Shown piece by piece: positions 53,845 to 63,393 of a stretch of DNA of 64,000 nt. Position 1 is the first letter of the stretch. The number at the start of each line of letters is the position of its first letter. The notes beneath the pieces were generated by a model. It did not search any database, had not been told where the DNA came from, and worked only from the letters and a program-made list of their open reading frames with translations. Source of the stretch: Ruminococcaceae bacterium KH2T8. Its GTDB lineage: Bacteria > Bacillota > Clostridia > Saccharofermentanales > Saccharofermentanaceae. Location of the stretch: the NCBI GenBank assembly GCA_900111435.1, contig FOIY01000001.1:906001-970000 (forward strand), written 5' to 3'. Position numbers and translations under genes: made by a program.

Positions 53845-54435
53845 TCAAAGGACGCCTTTGGTCGATATGACCTGATCCTTGAATCGCGTATCGATGGCCG
53901 CAGCCTGTCTTATAGCTCTGGCAAGAGACTTGAACATAGCCTCAGCCTTGTGGTGATCGTTCACGCCGTAAGGGCTGCTGATGTGCAATGTGATACCTGC
54001 ATTGAAAGCGAACGATCTGAAGAATTCCTCGAAGAGCTGGGTATCCATCTCTCCGCACTTATCCGCGGTAAACTCGCAGTTAAATACGATAAATGGTCTG
54101 CCTGAGATATCGATCACCGCATCACCCAAAGCCTCATCGAGAGGACATCTGGCACTGCCGTACCTTACGATACCCTTCTTGTCGCCCATTGCCTGAGCGA
54201 AAGCCTGTCCCAGAGCGATACCTACATCCTCTACGGAGTGATGTGCATCTACATAGAGATCTCCCTTGCACTTAATATCGAGATCCATTCCCGAGTGCTT
54301 GGAAAGAGCCGTGAGCATGTGATCGAAGAATCCGATACCCGTATCGATATCGCTCTTGCCCTGACCGTCGATATCGATCTTTATCGAGATGTCGGTCTCA
54401 CCTGTTGTTCTCTTGATCTCAGCTGTTCTTGCCAT
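53845..54435 (-). CDS. hisB: Imidazoleglycerol-phosphate dehydratase
   Basis: 196 residues, the monofunctional form without a histidinol-phosphatase domain. GFFDHMLTALSKHSGMDL and DAHHSVEDVGIALGQA carry manganese-binding His and Glu residues. Step 6. No histidinol-phosphatase gene is in this operon. Confidence 0.96.
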   Translation of the reverse strand: MARTAEIKRTTGETDISIKIDIDGQGKSDIDTGIGFFDHMLTALSKHSGMDLDIKCKGDLYVDAHHSVEDVGIALGQAFAQAMGDKKGIVRYGSARCPLDEALGDAVIDISGRPFIVFNCEFTADKCGEMDTQLFEEFFRSFAFNAGITLHISSPYGVNDHHKAEAMFKSLARAIRQAAAIDTRFKDQVISTKGVL

Positions 54436-55519
54436 TACTGATCTCCTCTCTTACGGCCTTCAGGAATTCGTCCATCTCCTCATCGGTACCGATGGAGATC
54501 CTGAGCCTGTCATTGATGAGCGGCTTATTAAAATACCTTACAAGTATACCTTTTGCCTTGAGGTTTTTGTAGAGCGATTCTGCCGTTATGGGCATTGGGG
54601 GCTTTGCAAATACGAAATTCGCGGACGAATCCGGAAGATCGAATCCCATCTGACGAAGCTCCTTCGTGACCCTGTTTCTCGTAGCTACGAGCGCATCCCT
54701 GTTCTTCCTGAAGTTCTCGCGATCGAGAAGAGCCGCTGCCGCCAGCGTCTGTGCGATATAGTCGGCAGGATAGGAATTAAAGGAATCCCTTGCTCTCTTA
54801 AGGCCTTCGATCAGCTCCTTGTCACCGATCGCATAACCGAGCCTCAAGCCTGCAAGACCGTAGGACTTCGAAAGTGTCCTTACAACGATCAGGTTCTTAT
54901 ACTCATTTATAAGAGTAGCCGCAGAAGTATAGCCTTCAGCGAAAGCGGCATATGCTTCATCGATAAGTACAACGCTTTCCTTATTTGCATCGAGGATCTT
55001 TCGGATGTCATCAAGAGACATCGCGATGCTCGTGGGTGCATTGGGGTTAGCGATAGAGATACCGCAGTTGGGCTTTCCGCAATAATCCTGAGGATCGATG
55101 GTGAAATCTTCCTTCAAGGGGATCTTCTCGGCTCTTACCGAATAAAAGTCCGCATAAACGGGATAGAAACTATAGGAGATCGCCGGGATAAGGACTGCCT
55201 TTTCGGTATTCTCCTCCTTCTCGAAGAAAGTCTGCCAGCAAAGAGCCAGTACCTCGTCCGAACCGTTTCCGACAAATACATTATCGGGACTTACGTTATC
55301 CACGGAAGCTACCGCATCACGAACGATCGTAGAATCCGTATTGGGATAGAGCCTTAACTTAGATATATCAAGATCATTGAGAGCCTCCTTGCACTTAGGA
55401 GACGGAGAGTAGGGATTCTCATTAGTATTGAGCTTTATGACTCTCTGTCCTTCCTTAGGCTGTTCGCCTGCAGTATAGGGCTCTATGGAATTGATAAGTT
55501 TGTTCCAGTAGATACTCAT
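54419..55519 (-). CDS. hisC: Histidinol-phosphate aminotransferase
   Basis: 366 residues, class II PLP aminotransferase fold. LNTNENPYSPSPK, ISIANPNAPT, DEAYAAF and TLSKSYGLAGLRLGY (PLP Lys). Step 7. Overlaps hisD by four bases and hisB by 17. Confidence 0.96.
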   Translation of the reverse strand: MSIYWNKLINSIEPYTAGEQPKEGQRVIKLNTNENPYSPSPKCKEALNDLDISKLRLYPNTDSTIVRDAVASVDNVSPDNVFVGNGSDEVLALCWQTFFEKEENTEKAVLIPAISYSFYPVYADFYSVRAEKIPLKEDFTIDPQDYCGKPNCGISIANPNAPTSIAMSLDDIRKILDANKESVVLIDEAYAAFAEGYTSAATLINEYKNLIVVRTLSKSYGLAGLRLGYAIGDKELIEGLKRARDSFNSYPADYIAQTLAAAALLDRENFRKNRDALVATRNRVTKELRQMGFDLPDSSANFVFAKPPMPITAESLYKNLKAKGILVRYFNKPLINDRLRISIGTDEEMDEFLKAVREEISNGKNS

Positions 55520-56814
55520 CTTTCAAACCTCGCGCGGATGGATGCGGCATGACATGTAAGCCCTTCGCTCTCGGCAAACTTCGCTACATCCTCAAATACT
55601 TCACGGAGAGATTCTTCGTTATAGTTGATGACGCTCATCTTCTTATAGAAGTCGCCCGTATTAAGAGGCGAGAAGAACCTTGCCGTTCCCGACGTGGGAA
55701 GAGTGTGGTTAGGACCTGCGAAATAATCGCCCAGAGGCTCGGGGGACCAGTAGCCCATGAATACCGCGCCCGCATTATTTATCTTTTCAAGTGTTGCTTC
55801 GGGATCCTCTACACAGAGCTCAAGGTGCTCGGGAGCGATCTCCTCGGAGAAAGCGATCGCCGTATCAAGATCGTCGCATACGATGATCGAGCAGTAATTC
55901 TCAAGAGATGCCTTGAGGATCTCGTTCCTCGAAGCCGCATCAGACCTTCTGTCTACTGCAGCAAGGACCTTATCAGCAAGCTCCTGCGATGTAGTGAGTA
56001 CGATAGCCGATGCGATCTTATCGTGCTCTGCCTGAGAGAGCATATCAGCCGCTACGAACTCGGGATCAGCCGAATCGTCAGCGATGATGAGGATCTCGGA
56101 AGGACCTGCGAACATATCGATATCGACCTGTCCGAATACAAGTCTCTTTGCTGTATTAACATAGATATTTCCGGGGCCGCATACCTTGTCTACCCTGGGG
56201 ATGGTCTCGGTACCGTAAGCCATAGCCGCGATAGCCTGAGCGCCTCCGACCTTGTAGATCTCGGTAGCACCTGCTATGGATGCCGCTGCAAGGATAACGG
56301 GAGCGATAGTTCCGTCAGCTCTCGGGGGAGTACAGAATACGATCCTCGGAACACCTGCAACAGATGCGGGGATAACGTCCATTAGAACAGTAGAGGGCAA
56401 GGGTGCCGTACCGCCCGGTACGTAGATGCCGGCTACGGCGATGGGTCTTACCTTAACTCCGATCTTGGAGCCCTTGGCAGTATCCATCATGAAGCCTTCT
56501 TCCTTCTGCTTCTCGTGGAATGCTCTGATATTATCAGCCGCCTTCCTGAGGATAGATAAGAGCTCGGGATCGACGCTCTTTATCGCTTCGCTGATCTCAG
56601 CTTCACTGACTCTCATCTTATCCGCCGTAAGGACCGCCTTATCGAACTTCTCCGTATATTTAAGAACGGCATTATCTCCGTTCTCCCTGATATCGTCGAT
56701 AACGCCGCTTACTGTTTCTATGATGGGACCTAAGTCCATCTTTGATCTGGCTCCGAGAAGATCGCAGAGCTCTTTAAGGTTTTCCTTATTTCCTTTAACT
56801 ACTTTGCACTTCAT
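55516..56814 (-). CDS. hisD: Histidinol dehydrogenase
   Basis: 432 residues. IYVPGGTAPLPSTVLM and the zinc-binding and catalytic EEIAPEHLEL region and GPNHTLPTSGTARFFSPL match the family. Last two oxidations to histidine. Four bases from hisG. Confidence 0.97.
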   Translation of the reverse strand: MKCKVVKGNKENLKELCDLLGARSKMDLGPIIETVSGVIDDIRENGDNAVLKYTEKFDKAVLTADKMRVSEAEISEAIKSVDPELLSILRKAADNIRAFHEKQKEEGFMMDTAKGSKIGVKVRPIAVAGIYVPGGTAPLPSTVLMDVIPASVAGVPRIVFCTPPRADGTIAPVILAAASIAGATEIYKVGGAQAIAAMAYGTETIPRVDKVCGPGNIYVNTAKRLVFGQVDIDMFAGPSEILIIADDSADPEFVAADMLSQAEHDKIASAIVLTTSQELADKVLAAVDRRSDAASRNEILKASLENYCSIIVCDDLDTAIAFSEEIAPEHLELCVEDPEATLEKINNAGAVFMGYWSPEPLGDYFAGPNHTLPTSGTARFFSPLNTGDFYKKMSVINYNEESLREVFEDVAKFAESEGLTCHAASIRARFER

Positions 56815-56818
56815 CGTC

Positions 56819-57475
56819 TCAGTCCTCTTTCTCCTTGTTCATCTTCTCAACTTCAGCCTTGAGCTTGTCGATCATGGGACGGATCTCGTCTGACTTCATC
56901 TTCATGGATACTCTGTTGACTACTACTCGTGCAGAGATATCTGCAACAGTCTCTATGACATCGAGGCCGTTCTCATAAAGAGTACGTCCGGACTCAACGA
57001 TATCTACGATGACTTCCGAAAGTCCGATGAGAGGAGCGAGCTCTACGGAACCGTTGAGCTTTATGATCTCTACGCTCTCCTTCTTTACGCCTTCGAAATA
57101 TGCTCTCGTGATATTGGGATACTTTGTACCTACTCTCTTATTGGGGATGGAGTCGAGCTTTCCGTCCTTGAGTTCCTTGGGGCCTGCTACGCACATGCGG
57201 CACTTTCCGAATCCCAAGTCGATGACCTCATAAAGCTGTCTTCCTTCCTCGAGAAGCGTATCCTTACCGACTACGCCAAGATCAGCGGCGCCGTACTCAA
57301 CATATGTGGGAACGTCGGCAGGCTTTGCCATGATGAAACGAAGTCCCGTCTTCTCATCTTCGAGGATGAGCTTTCTTGATTTTTCCTTTGCTGCGGTGCA
57401 GTCATAACCTGCTCTCTCGAGGAGCTCTATTGCCTGCTCCGCAAGTCTTCCTTTAGATAAAGCGATCGTAAGCAT
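56819..57475 (-). CDS. hisG: ATP phosphoribosyltransferase, short catalytic subunit
   Basis: 218 residues, the HisG-S form without the C-terminal His-binding domain; it needs HisZ. I use the ATG at 57475 ([11 protein letters not shown]) because the extension in the upstream frame is the hisZ end. [21 protein letters not shown] and DIVESGRTL carry the PRPP loop. First committed step. Confidence 0.95.
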   Translation of the reverse strand: MLTIALSKGRLAEQAIELLERAGYDCTAAKEKSRKLILEDEKTGLRFIMAKPADVPTYVEYGAADLGVVGKDTLLEEGRQLYEVIDLGFGKCRMCVAGPKELKDGKLDSIPNKRVGTKYPNITRAYFEGVKKESVEIIKLNGSVELAPLIGLSEVIVDIVESGRTLYENGLDVIETVADISARVVVNRVSMKMKSDEIRPMIDKLKAEVEKMNKEKED

Positions 57476-57476
57476 A

Positions 57477-58667
57477 TTATTCCTGACCTCCGTTGATCCA
57501 GAATACCGTCTGGATATCATTCTCATCTGCATATCTGTTGAGCTCTTCTTCGTTCATTCCCGAAGTATCGAGGATGACCGTTGTTCCTCCGAGTCTCATC
57601 TGATCTGCGAGCGTAATAGCAGAATTTCTTGCATCCTTGTTGCCCTTTTCGTATCCGACAACTGCTTCGGCTACGGGATTATCGAGCTCGAGACCCTGTC
57701 TCATAAGAGCAGTGATCGCAAGCGAAAGACCGAGAGAGAAACCTACGCACTCGAGGTCTCTTCCGAATACTCCGACAGTCCTGTCATATCTTCCGCCGCC
57801 GATGATCGGGAATCCGACTTCGTACGTATAACCCTTAAATACGACGCCTGTGTAGTAGCCTTCACTTCCGAGAAGTCCGAGGTCTACGGAAACATACTTT
57901 AAGTATCCGTAATCATCGAGTGCCTCAAGGATCTCCTCGAGGTTCTTTATGGCATCAAGCGCAGTCTTATCCGTGAAGTTACCCTTGATATCGCTCAGGA
58001 TATCGGGATCTCCCGAGGACTCTGCGAACATAAGGAGCATCCTTCTGTCATTATCGGAAAGACCCTTATCCTTTGCGGTCCTCTCGATAGTAACGGAATC
58101 CTTAGCTACTATGGCATTTCTTACGGTGAGTGCAGTCTCTTCATCAAGACCCATCTGCTTGACTGCGCCTTCGAAGAGTCCGACCTGACCGATACTTACC
58201 TGAAGATCCTCAACACCTACTTCGAGCGCAGATCTTATAGCCATCGCTATGATCTCTGCATCGGAATCCGAACCCGTGATACCCATGAGCTCGGCACCTG
58301 CCTGAGTGAACTCACTCTGCTTACCGCCGCCCGTCTGGTTAAAGCGATACATATTCTCGATATATGAAAGCCTTAACGGGAATCTGTCCTTTGCAAGTGT
58401 AGCAGCATATCTTGCTGCGGGGATGGTGCCGTCATATCTGGCACAGAGCAGTCTTCCCTTGGAATCCGTAAGCTTATAAAGATCCTCTTCTTTTACAAGA
58501 TCCGTCTTTGTATAGATATCGCAATATTCGTAGCCGGGTGTCTCTATCTCTTCGTATCCATGGAGGGAGAACAACCTTCTTAATTTACTTTCGGCATCCT
58601 TCTTGAATGCGCATACGCTCGGCAAAGTGTCGTTAAAGCCGTCGGGCGTGTAGAACTTGTTGCTCAT
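57477..58667 (-). CDS. hisZ: ATP phosphoribosyltransferase regulatory subunit
   Basis: 396 residues, a histidyl-tRNA-synthetase-like catalytic core without anticodon-binding domain. Motifs [38 protein letters not shown] (by position about 54-92) and [15 protein letters not shown] recall class II motifs. It binds histidine and controls HisG. First gene of the operon; ATG preceded by AGGAGGTAAAAAAG. Confidence 0.94.
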   Translation of the reverse strand: MSNKFYTPDGFNDTLPSVCAFKKDAESKLRRLFSLHGYEEIETPGYEYCDIYTKTDLVKEEDLYKLTDSKGRLLCARYDGTIPAARYAATLAKDRFPLRLSYIENMYRFNQTGGGKQSEFTQAGAELMGITGSDSDAEIIAMAIRSALEVGVEDLQVSIGQVGLFEGAVKQMGLDEETALTVRNAIVAKDSVTIERTAKDKGLSDNDRRMLLMFAESSGDPDILSDIKGNFTDKTALDAIKNLEEILEALDDYGYLKYVSVDLGLLGSEGYYTGVVFKGYTYEVGFPIIGGGRYDRTVGVFGRDLECVGFSLGLSLAITALMRQGLELDNPVAEAVVGYEKGNKDARNSAITLADQMRLGGTTVILDTSGMNEEELNRYADENDIQTVFWINGGQE

Positions 58668-58704
58668 CTTTTTTACCTCCTGATATTATTGTCTTACAAG
58701 CAAC

Positions 58705-58722
58705 ACTTTAGTCAACTAAAGT
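58705..58722. promoter_or_regulatory. Palindromic operator candidate in the his operon promoter
   Basis: ACTTTAGT-CA-ACTAAAGT, 8 bp arms with a 2 bp centre, lies directly downstream of the predicted start near 58728. The half-site TTAGT/ACTAA recalls operators of TrpR-family proteins (CTAG-TTAA-CTAG), a family that includes the predicted histidine repressor of Firmicutes (YerC/HisR). Confidence 0.65.
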
Positions 58723-58734
58723 ATCGACTATCAG

Positions 58735-58763
58735 ATTATATCGGGAGACAGTATAAAAGTCAA
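58735..58763 (-). promoter_or_regulatory. his operon promoter
   Basis: Minus-strand TTGACT (58763-58758), 17 bp and a perfect TATAAT (58740-58735). The leader to hisZ is about 60 nt and carries no His-codon ORF or T-box that I can see. The -35 lies just after the rlmH stop codon. Confidence 0.88.
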
Positions 58764-58768
58764 ACGCC

Positions 58769-59233
58769 TTATTTATGGTATTTCTCACCACTTGCGATCT
58801 TAAAACCCCTGTAAATCTGTTCAAGGAGTATAAGTCTCGTCATCTGATGGGTGAGTGTTATATTGCCGAGGCATATCCTTCTTTGTGCCCTCTTTACTAC
58901 TTCGGGAGCAAGACCGTTGCTTCCTCCGATCACTACGGTCACGGAAGATCCGCCTCTTTCCATATCTTCTACGAGAGCTTTCGAGATCTCTTCAGACGTC
59001 ATGAGCTTACCATGAAGGTCCATGACCCATACGACTTCTGTTTCCTTTATGCGCGAAAGTATGAGCTCGCCTTCTTTAGCCAGCGCTGCGTCTACGGGAA
59101 GTGAGTCGGGGCTGTCCTGGACTTCAACGATCTCAACGGAACAATACTTCGACAGGCGCTTTTTGTACTCGTCGATGCCGCCTGTGAGCCACTTCTCTTT
59201 GATCTTTCCGGGAGCTATGACCTTGAGCTTCAA
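58769..59233 (-). CDS. rlmH: 23S rRNA pseudouridine-1915 N3-methyltransferase RlmH
   Basis: 154 residues of the SPOUT fold. VIGGSNGLAPEVVKRAQ and the C-terminal LTHQMTRLILLEQIYRGFKIASGEKYHK (by position) are family signatures. It methylates helix 69 after ribosome assembly. Classic position at the end of the wal operon. Ends beside the his promoter. Confidence 0.95.
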   Translation of the reverse strand: MKLKVIAPGKIKEKWLTGGIDEYKKRLSKYCSVEIVEVQDSPDSLPVDAALAKEGELILSRIKETEVVWVMDLHGKLMTSEEISKALVEDMERGGSSVTVVIGGSNGLAPEVVKRAQRRICLGNITLTHQMTRLILLEQIYRGFKIASGEKYHK

Positions 59234-60033
59234 ATCTCTATGCCTTTCGTGGGTTCGTATCTGTTCGCGACTGCGATATTATAGTTGACGCTCTGCTCGA
59301 GCTGATATCTTCTTAAATATTCGGTCACCGTGAGATATGCCTTCTCGTGAGTATTATTATTCTCGCTCAAGTGACCGAGGATAAAGTTATAAGTGCCCTG
59401 ATCGATCATATCCCTGATCATCTCGGCGCATGCATCGTTGCTCAGGTGTCCTTTATCACCTGCGATCCTGGCCTTGAGGTCCTCGGGATAAGGTCCGTAA
59501 ACGAGCATCCTCTTGTCGTAATTTGCTTCGATAAGGATGCCGTCGACTCCGAGAGCCATCGCTCTTATATCGTCAGTAACAAATCCGAGGTCTGTCATGA
59601 CCATCAGGGATCTGCCTTCGTAGATGACTTTATAGCAGACGGATCCTGCTGCATCGTGAGGAGTAGCACATGAAAGGACCGTAACACCGTCACCTAGATC
59701 TATCTCTTCACCGGGAGTGATGACTATATCCTGTGAAAGAGGATGGGGCTTACTGCATTTCTTAGCTATGTATTTGTGGGTAGAAGCGGTCGCATAGATG
59801 TCGGCCGGATACTTTCGTACAAAAACATCGAGCGCATCAAGATGATCGTGATGCGCGTGAGTAATAAAGATCGCATCGATACTGTCGGGATCGGTCCCTA
59901 CTGCCTGAAGGGCACAAGTAACCTGCTTACAGTTACGACCTGCGTCTATAAGGATATTCTTCTTTCCTGCCTTGATCAGGGTAGAGTTGCCGCTGCTGCC
60001 GCTAAAGAGAGGGATCAGTTGAAGCGACGCCAT
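59230..60033 (-). CDS. walJ: MBL-fold hydrolase WalJ/YycJ
   Basis: 267 residues, a metallo-beta-lactamase fold. FITHAHHDHLDAL carries the metal-site His-x-His-x-Asp-His; TDLGFVTDDIRAMALG and GHLSNDACAEM supply further ligands. YycJ in Bacillus is linked to cell division and DNA replication. I use the ATG at 60033, overlapping the murA stop (TAATG), with GGAGG upstream. Confidence 0.92.
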   Translation of the reverse strand: MASLQLIPLFSGSSGNSTLIKAGKKNILIDAGRNCKQVTCALQAVGTDPDSIDAIFITHAHHDHLDALDVFVRKYPADIYATASTHKYIAKKCSKPHPLSQDIVITPGEEIDLGDGVTVLSCATPHDAAGSVCYKVIYEGRSLMVMTDLGFVTDDIRAMALGVDGILIEANYDKRMLVYGPYPEDLKARIAGDKGHLSNDACAEMIRDMIDQGTYNFILGHLSENNNTHEKAYLTVTEYLRRYQLEQSVNYNIAVANRYEPTKGIEI

Positions 60034-61361
60034 TATGCCTCCGCATCGGGATCGAACTCGGGGCTCTCGCAACGCTCGATCTGAGCGCCCAGCGACTGGA
60101 GCTTTTGAACGATGCTCTCGTAACCTCTGTCGATCTTCTTGGCATTCGTGATATATGTAGTTCCCTCAGCTGCAAGTGCTGCGCATACGAGTGCGGCTCC
60201 GGCTCTTAAGTCAGTTGCCATGACCGTAGCACTCTTGAACTTCTTGATTCCGTTAACGAGCGCGATCCTTCCGAATACGTTGATGCTCGCACCCATCCTC
60301 GAAAGCTCGGGGATGTACTGGAATCTGTTCTCCCATACATTCTCATGCATCTTGCTGACACCGTTAGCCATACAAAGGAGCACGACTGCCTGAGGCTGAA
60401 GGTCTGTCGGGAATCCGGGATAAGGAGATGTCTTGATATTCGTACCGTAGATCTCCGCATCCTTTTCCCTGTAGACTCTGATGCTGTCGTTATCTTCGTT
60501 CTCTTCGACCGTATATCCCATCTCACGCATCTTGGATGACAAAGGCTCCATGTGCGTAGGGATAAGATTATGGATAGTGACATCACCGTCAGTTACTGCT
60601 GCGGCGATCATATAAGTACCGGCCTCGATCTGGTCGGGGATTATCGAATATGAGAAATTACCGGGAAGAACGGGAACACCCGTGATCCTGATAGTATCCG
60701 TACCTGCGCCCTTTATCTTGGCGCCCATGGCATTAAGGAAGTTCGCAACATCAACGATATGGGGCTCCTTGGCGGCATTTGTGATGATAGTCATTCCCTG
60801 TGCCTTCGTAGCCGCGAGCATGACATTAATCGTCGCACCTACGCTTACAATATCGAGGAAGATCCTTGCACCCTTAAGAGGATTAGCTTCGAGCGTGATG
60901 ATACCGCCGTCGATATCCTCGGGTCTTGCACCTCTTGCACCCATAGCCGCAAATGACTTAAGGTGCAGGTCAATGGGACGCTGACCGAAATTACATCCGC
61001 CGGGCATACGAAGAGATGCCTTGCCGCCTCTCGCGAGAAGGGCACCTAAGAGATAATAGGATGCTCTGATCTTGGATACGGACGGACCCGTAGCCTTATA
61101 AGTATTGATGCCTCTGGGGTCTATCTCTAAAGTGAGCGATCCTTCCTCGGATACTTCCGATGTGATGGTAGCACCTAAGGATCTGCAAAGATCTATCATT
61201 ACATGTACGTCAGAAATGTCGGGAACATTCTCGAGAGTACACTTACCGTCTATCATCATCGAAGCAGCAAGTACACCGAGTACAGCATTCTTGCTTCCGC
61301 TGATGCTTATATCTCCCACGAGGCGATTGCCTCCTGTGATCTTATATGAATATGGACTCAA
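60033..61361 (-). CDS. murA: UDP-GlcNAc 1-carboxyvinyltransferase (MurA)
   Basis: 442 residues. First step of peptidoglycan synthesis. Lys24 in GSKNAVLGV, Cys123 in GGCNFGQRP (the residue fosfomycin alkylates), Asp in NVPDISDV. It starts at TTG at 61361 with AAGGGGAA upstream, sharing bases with the kinase stop (TTGA). Its insertion between walK and walJ, where walH-walI normally sit, puts wall synthesis under wal control. Confidence 0.93.
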   Translation of the reverse strand: MSPYSYKITGGNRLVGDISISGSKNAVLGVLAASMMIDGKCTLENVPDISDVHVMIDLCRSLGATITSEVSEEGSLTLEIDPRGINTYKATGPSVSKIRASYYLLGALLARGGKASLRMPGGCNFGQRPIDLHLKSFAAMGARGARPEDIDGGIITLEANPLKGARIFLDIVSVGATINVMLAATKAQGMTIITNAAKEPHIVDVANFLNAMGAKIKGAGTDTIRITGVPVLPGNFSYSIIPDQIEAGTYMIAAAVTDGDVTIHNLIPTHMEPLSSKMREMGYTVEENEDNDSIRVYREKDAEIYGTNIKTSPYPGFPTDLQPQAVVLLCMANGVSKMHENVWENRFQYIPELSRMGASINVFGRIALVNGIKKFKSATVMATDLRAGAALVCAALAAEGTTYITNAKKIDRGYESIVQKLQSLGAQIERCESPEFDPDAEA

Positions 61362-63385
61362 TTTGATTCCCCTTCGTTTTGTTTTTTTGACGGCTGGATA
61401 GGTGTAGCCGTATCAAGTACCTGTCTTACCGCTGACTGGCGCTCTTTCTCTTCGGGAGCTTCCTGCTTCGGCTTTGTCAGGTTGTCAAAAAGTCCGCTCT
61501 TCTTCCTACTGCCTTTTTTGCCACTACTATTATACATTTTTCCGTCGTTATTTGGGTGGATCATTACGCGTTCTTTGGAAATTTCATCCTTTCCCTGTTT
61601 TTCAGGGGTAATTCGAACCGGTTCATGTGCAGTTGTATTAACTTGAGCAGCTCTCGGAAGGATCGGCTGGGTAAGGAGCTTTCGAGCCTCTTCCTTCTGC
61701 TTCTTTATCTCTTCTTCCTCTTCGTCGATCTCCGAACCTGCGTCATCTTCGGCAGATTCGGGCTCTGAATGTTCTTCCGACTCCTCTGTCTCGGCAATCT
61801 CTTCGTCATCGATCTCAAGATCGTCGATCAGATTTTCGGCTTCCTCGTCGTCGAATCCTTCATCGTCAAATTCCTCATCCATCTCGGGCTCGATATAAGT
61901 AAGTTCGTCCACGAGATCTGTATATCTCTCTTCGCCGAGCTTGGTAAAGAGAGCCGCAACGGCCTTATCATGGGCCGTCTTCTCGCCTTCCTTTATATTC
62001 TCGAAAGCGGAAGCTTCGCCCTCTGCATCGTCGTAGCCCATAGATCTTACAGCTTCAACAGCCTGGATGGCCATGAACTCTGCGGCATTTCTGTAGTACT
62101 GATTATCGCTTACTATACCTGTTCCGGCATCATCATAGACATTCTTAAATACGCCTGCCGCCTGAGGAAGGACAAGAGTAAATGTCGAACCGTTGCCGAT
62201 CTCGGAAGTTACGCTTATGGTACCGTCATGCATATCTGCTACGTCTTTCGCGATGGCAAGACCGATTCCCGAGCCGCCTACATCGTGAGAACCTGAGTTA
62301 TCTACGCGGTAGAAACGCTCGAAGAGATGGTCGATATCCTGAGCCGGGATGCCGCGACCGTTATCGGTGATCATGATGCCTATCCTGTCGCCTATGCTTT
62401 CGACTTCGATCGAGATCTCATTAGCTGCTGTCTTTCCTTCGTAGTTTATATACTTGATAGCATTAGTCAGGAGATTGATTATGATCCTCATGACAAGGTT
62501 TGCATTACCGAAAAGAAGCGGGTAATACATATTCTCGGGAACCTTGATGTTGACCTTATCTCTGTTGGGGTAATCGGAGAGGTTGTTTACTGCCTTGGTT
62601 ATAACTTCGCCAAGGTCTATGATCGTCATGGGTACGACCTGCGAGCACATCGAAAGGATAAGGAAGTCCTGAACGATATCCTGCATCCTTACGGCGTTTG
62701 CGACGATCCTGTTACCCCACTTGGTGATCTCTTCATAGCTCGGCATCTTCTCGGGAGTGATGTTATTAACGAAGAATTCCGATGCACGGATAACAGTAAG
62801 AGGAGTCTTGAGCTCGTGCGATACGTTAGCTGCGAGATCCTTCTGTCTTCGCTCGTCATCCTTTATCTGAGTAATGTCATCTACGATAACTATATCGATC
62901 CTGTTCTCATCAAAGAATCTGTGGATCATCTTTATCTCATAGATCCTGTGATCGGTCATATAGTTAGCTCTTATGATCGTATCGTTGCTCTCGAGATTTA
63001 AAAGATAATTGGACTTTAGGTGATTATTCCTGTCATATCTGTTCAGGAATTCATCGACAGTCTTCGGAATATACTTTAATGACTTACCGTCTGTAGAATT
63101 GGGCAGGAATTCCGCCAGTGAATCGATCGTATGGTTACTGTATACAACGCCGTTCCTGTCGTAAGCGATAACGCCCAGACCCACATTATCGATGATCGAC
63201 GCACTTACAGCGCCTTCATACTTAAGACGCTTTATTACTTCATCGATATCACTGTCGATCTTCTTGTTGAACTGATTTATGCCTACCATGTAGCCGAGTC
63301 CTAATGAAGCGACTACAACGATAAGGAGTACAACTAGGCTCATCGCCGGGTTGTCTCCGATAAAAGTACCGATTCTTTCAAACAT
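61358..63385 (-). CDS. WalK/PhoR-like sensor histidine kinase with long C-terminal tail
   Basis: 675 residues. One membrane helix (15-36), a PAS domain (about 62-175), HisKA with His190 in AANVSHELKTP, and HATPase_c (N box NAIKYI, G1 DNGRGIP, G2 GIGLAI) to about 410. The remaining 265 residues are an unstructured tail: an acidic Glu/Asp run (about 520-570) then Lys/Pro/Ser-rich sequence. No HAMP domain and no second helix are seen, so there is no large extracellular sensor as in classical WalK. Position and following walJ-rlmH suggest WalK. Confidence 0.88.
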   Translation of the reverse strand: MFERIGTFIGDNPAMSLVVLLIVVVASLGLGYMVGINQFNKKIDSDIDEVIKRLKYEGAVSASIIDNVGLGVIAYDRNGVVYSNHTIDSLAEFLPNSTDGKSLKYIPKTVDEFLNRYDRNNHLKSNYLLNLESNDTIIRANYMTDHRIYEIKMIHRFFDENRIDIVIVDDITQIKDDERRQKDLAANVSHELKTPLTVIRASEFFVNNITPEKMPSYEEITKWGNRIVANAVRMQDIVQDFLILSMCSQVVPMTIIDLGEVITKAVNNLSDYPNRDKVNIKVPENMYYPLLFGNANLVMRIIINLLTNAIKYINYEGKTAANEISIEVESIGDRIGIMITDNGRGIPAQDIDHLFERFYRVDNSGSHDVGGSGIGLAIAKDVADMHDGTISVTSEIGNGSTFTLVLPQAAGVFKNVYDDAGTGIVSDNQYYRNAAEFMAIQAVEAVRSMGYDDAEGEASAFENIKEGEKTAHDKAVAALFTKLGEERYTDLVDELTYIEPEMDEEFDDEGFDDEEAENLIDDLEIDDEEIAETEESEEHSEPESAEDDAGSEIDEEEEEIKKQKEEARKLLTQPILPRAAQVNTTAHEPVRITPEKQGKDEISKERVMIHPNNDGKMYNSSGKKGSRKKSGLFDNLTKPKQEAPEEKERQSAVRQVLDTATPIQPSKKQNEGESN

Positions 63386-63393
63386 GGTAATGA

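Noticed and set aside
58668..58768. T-box or His-rich leader peptide upstream of hisZ
   Set aside because: The leader is about 60 nt, with no T-box signature and no His-codon run.
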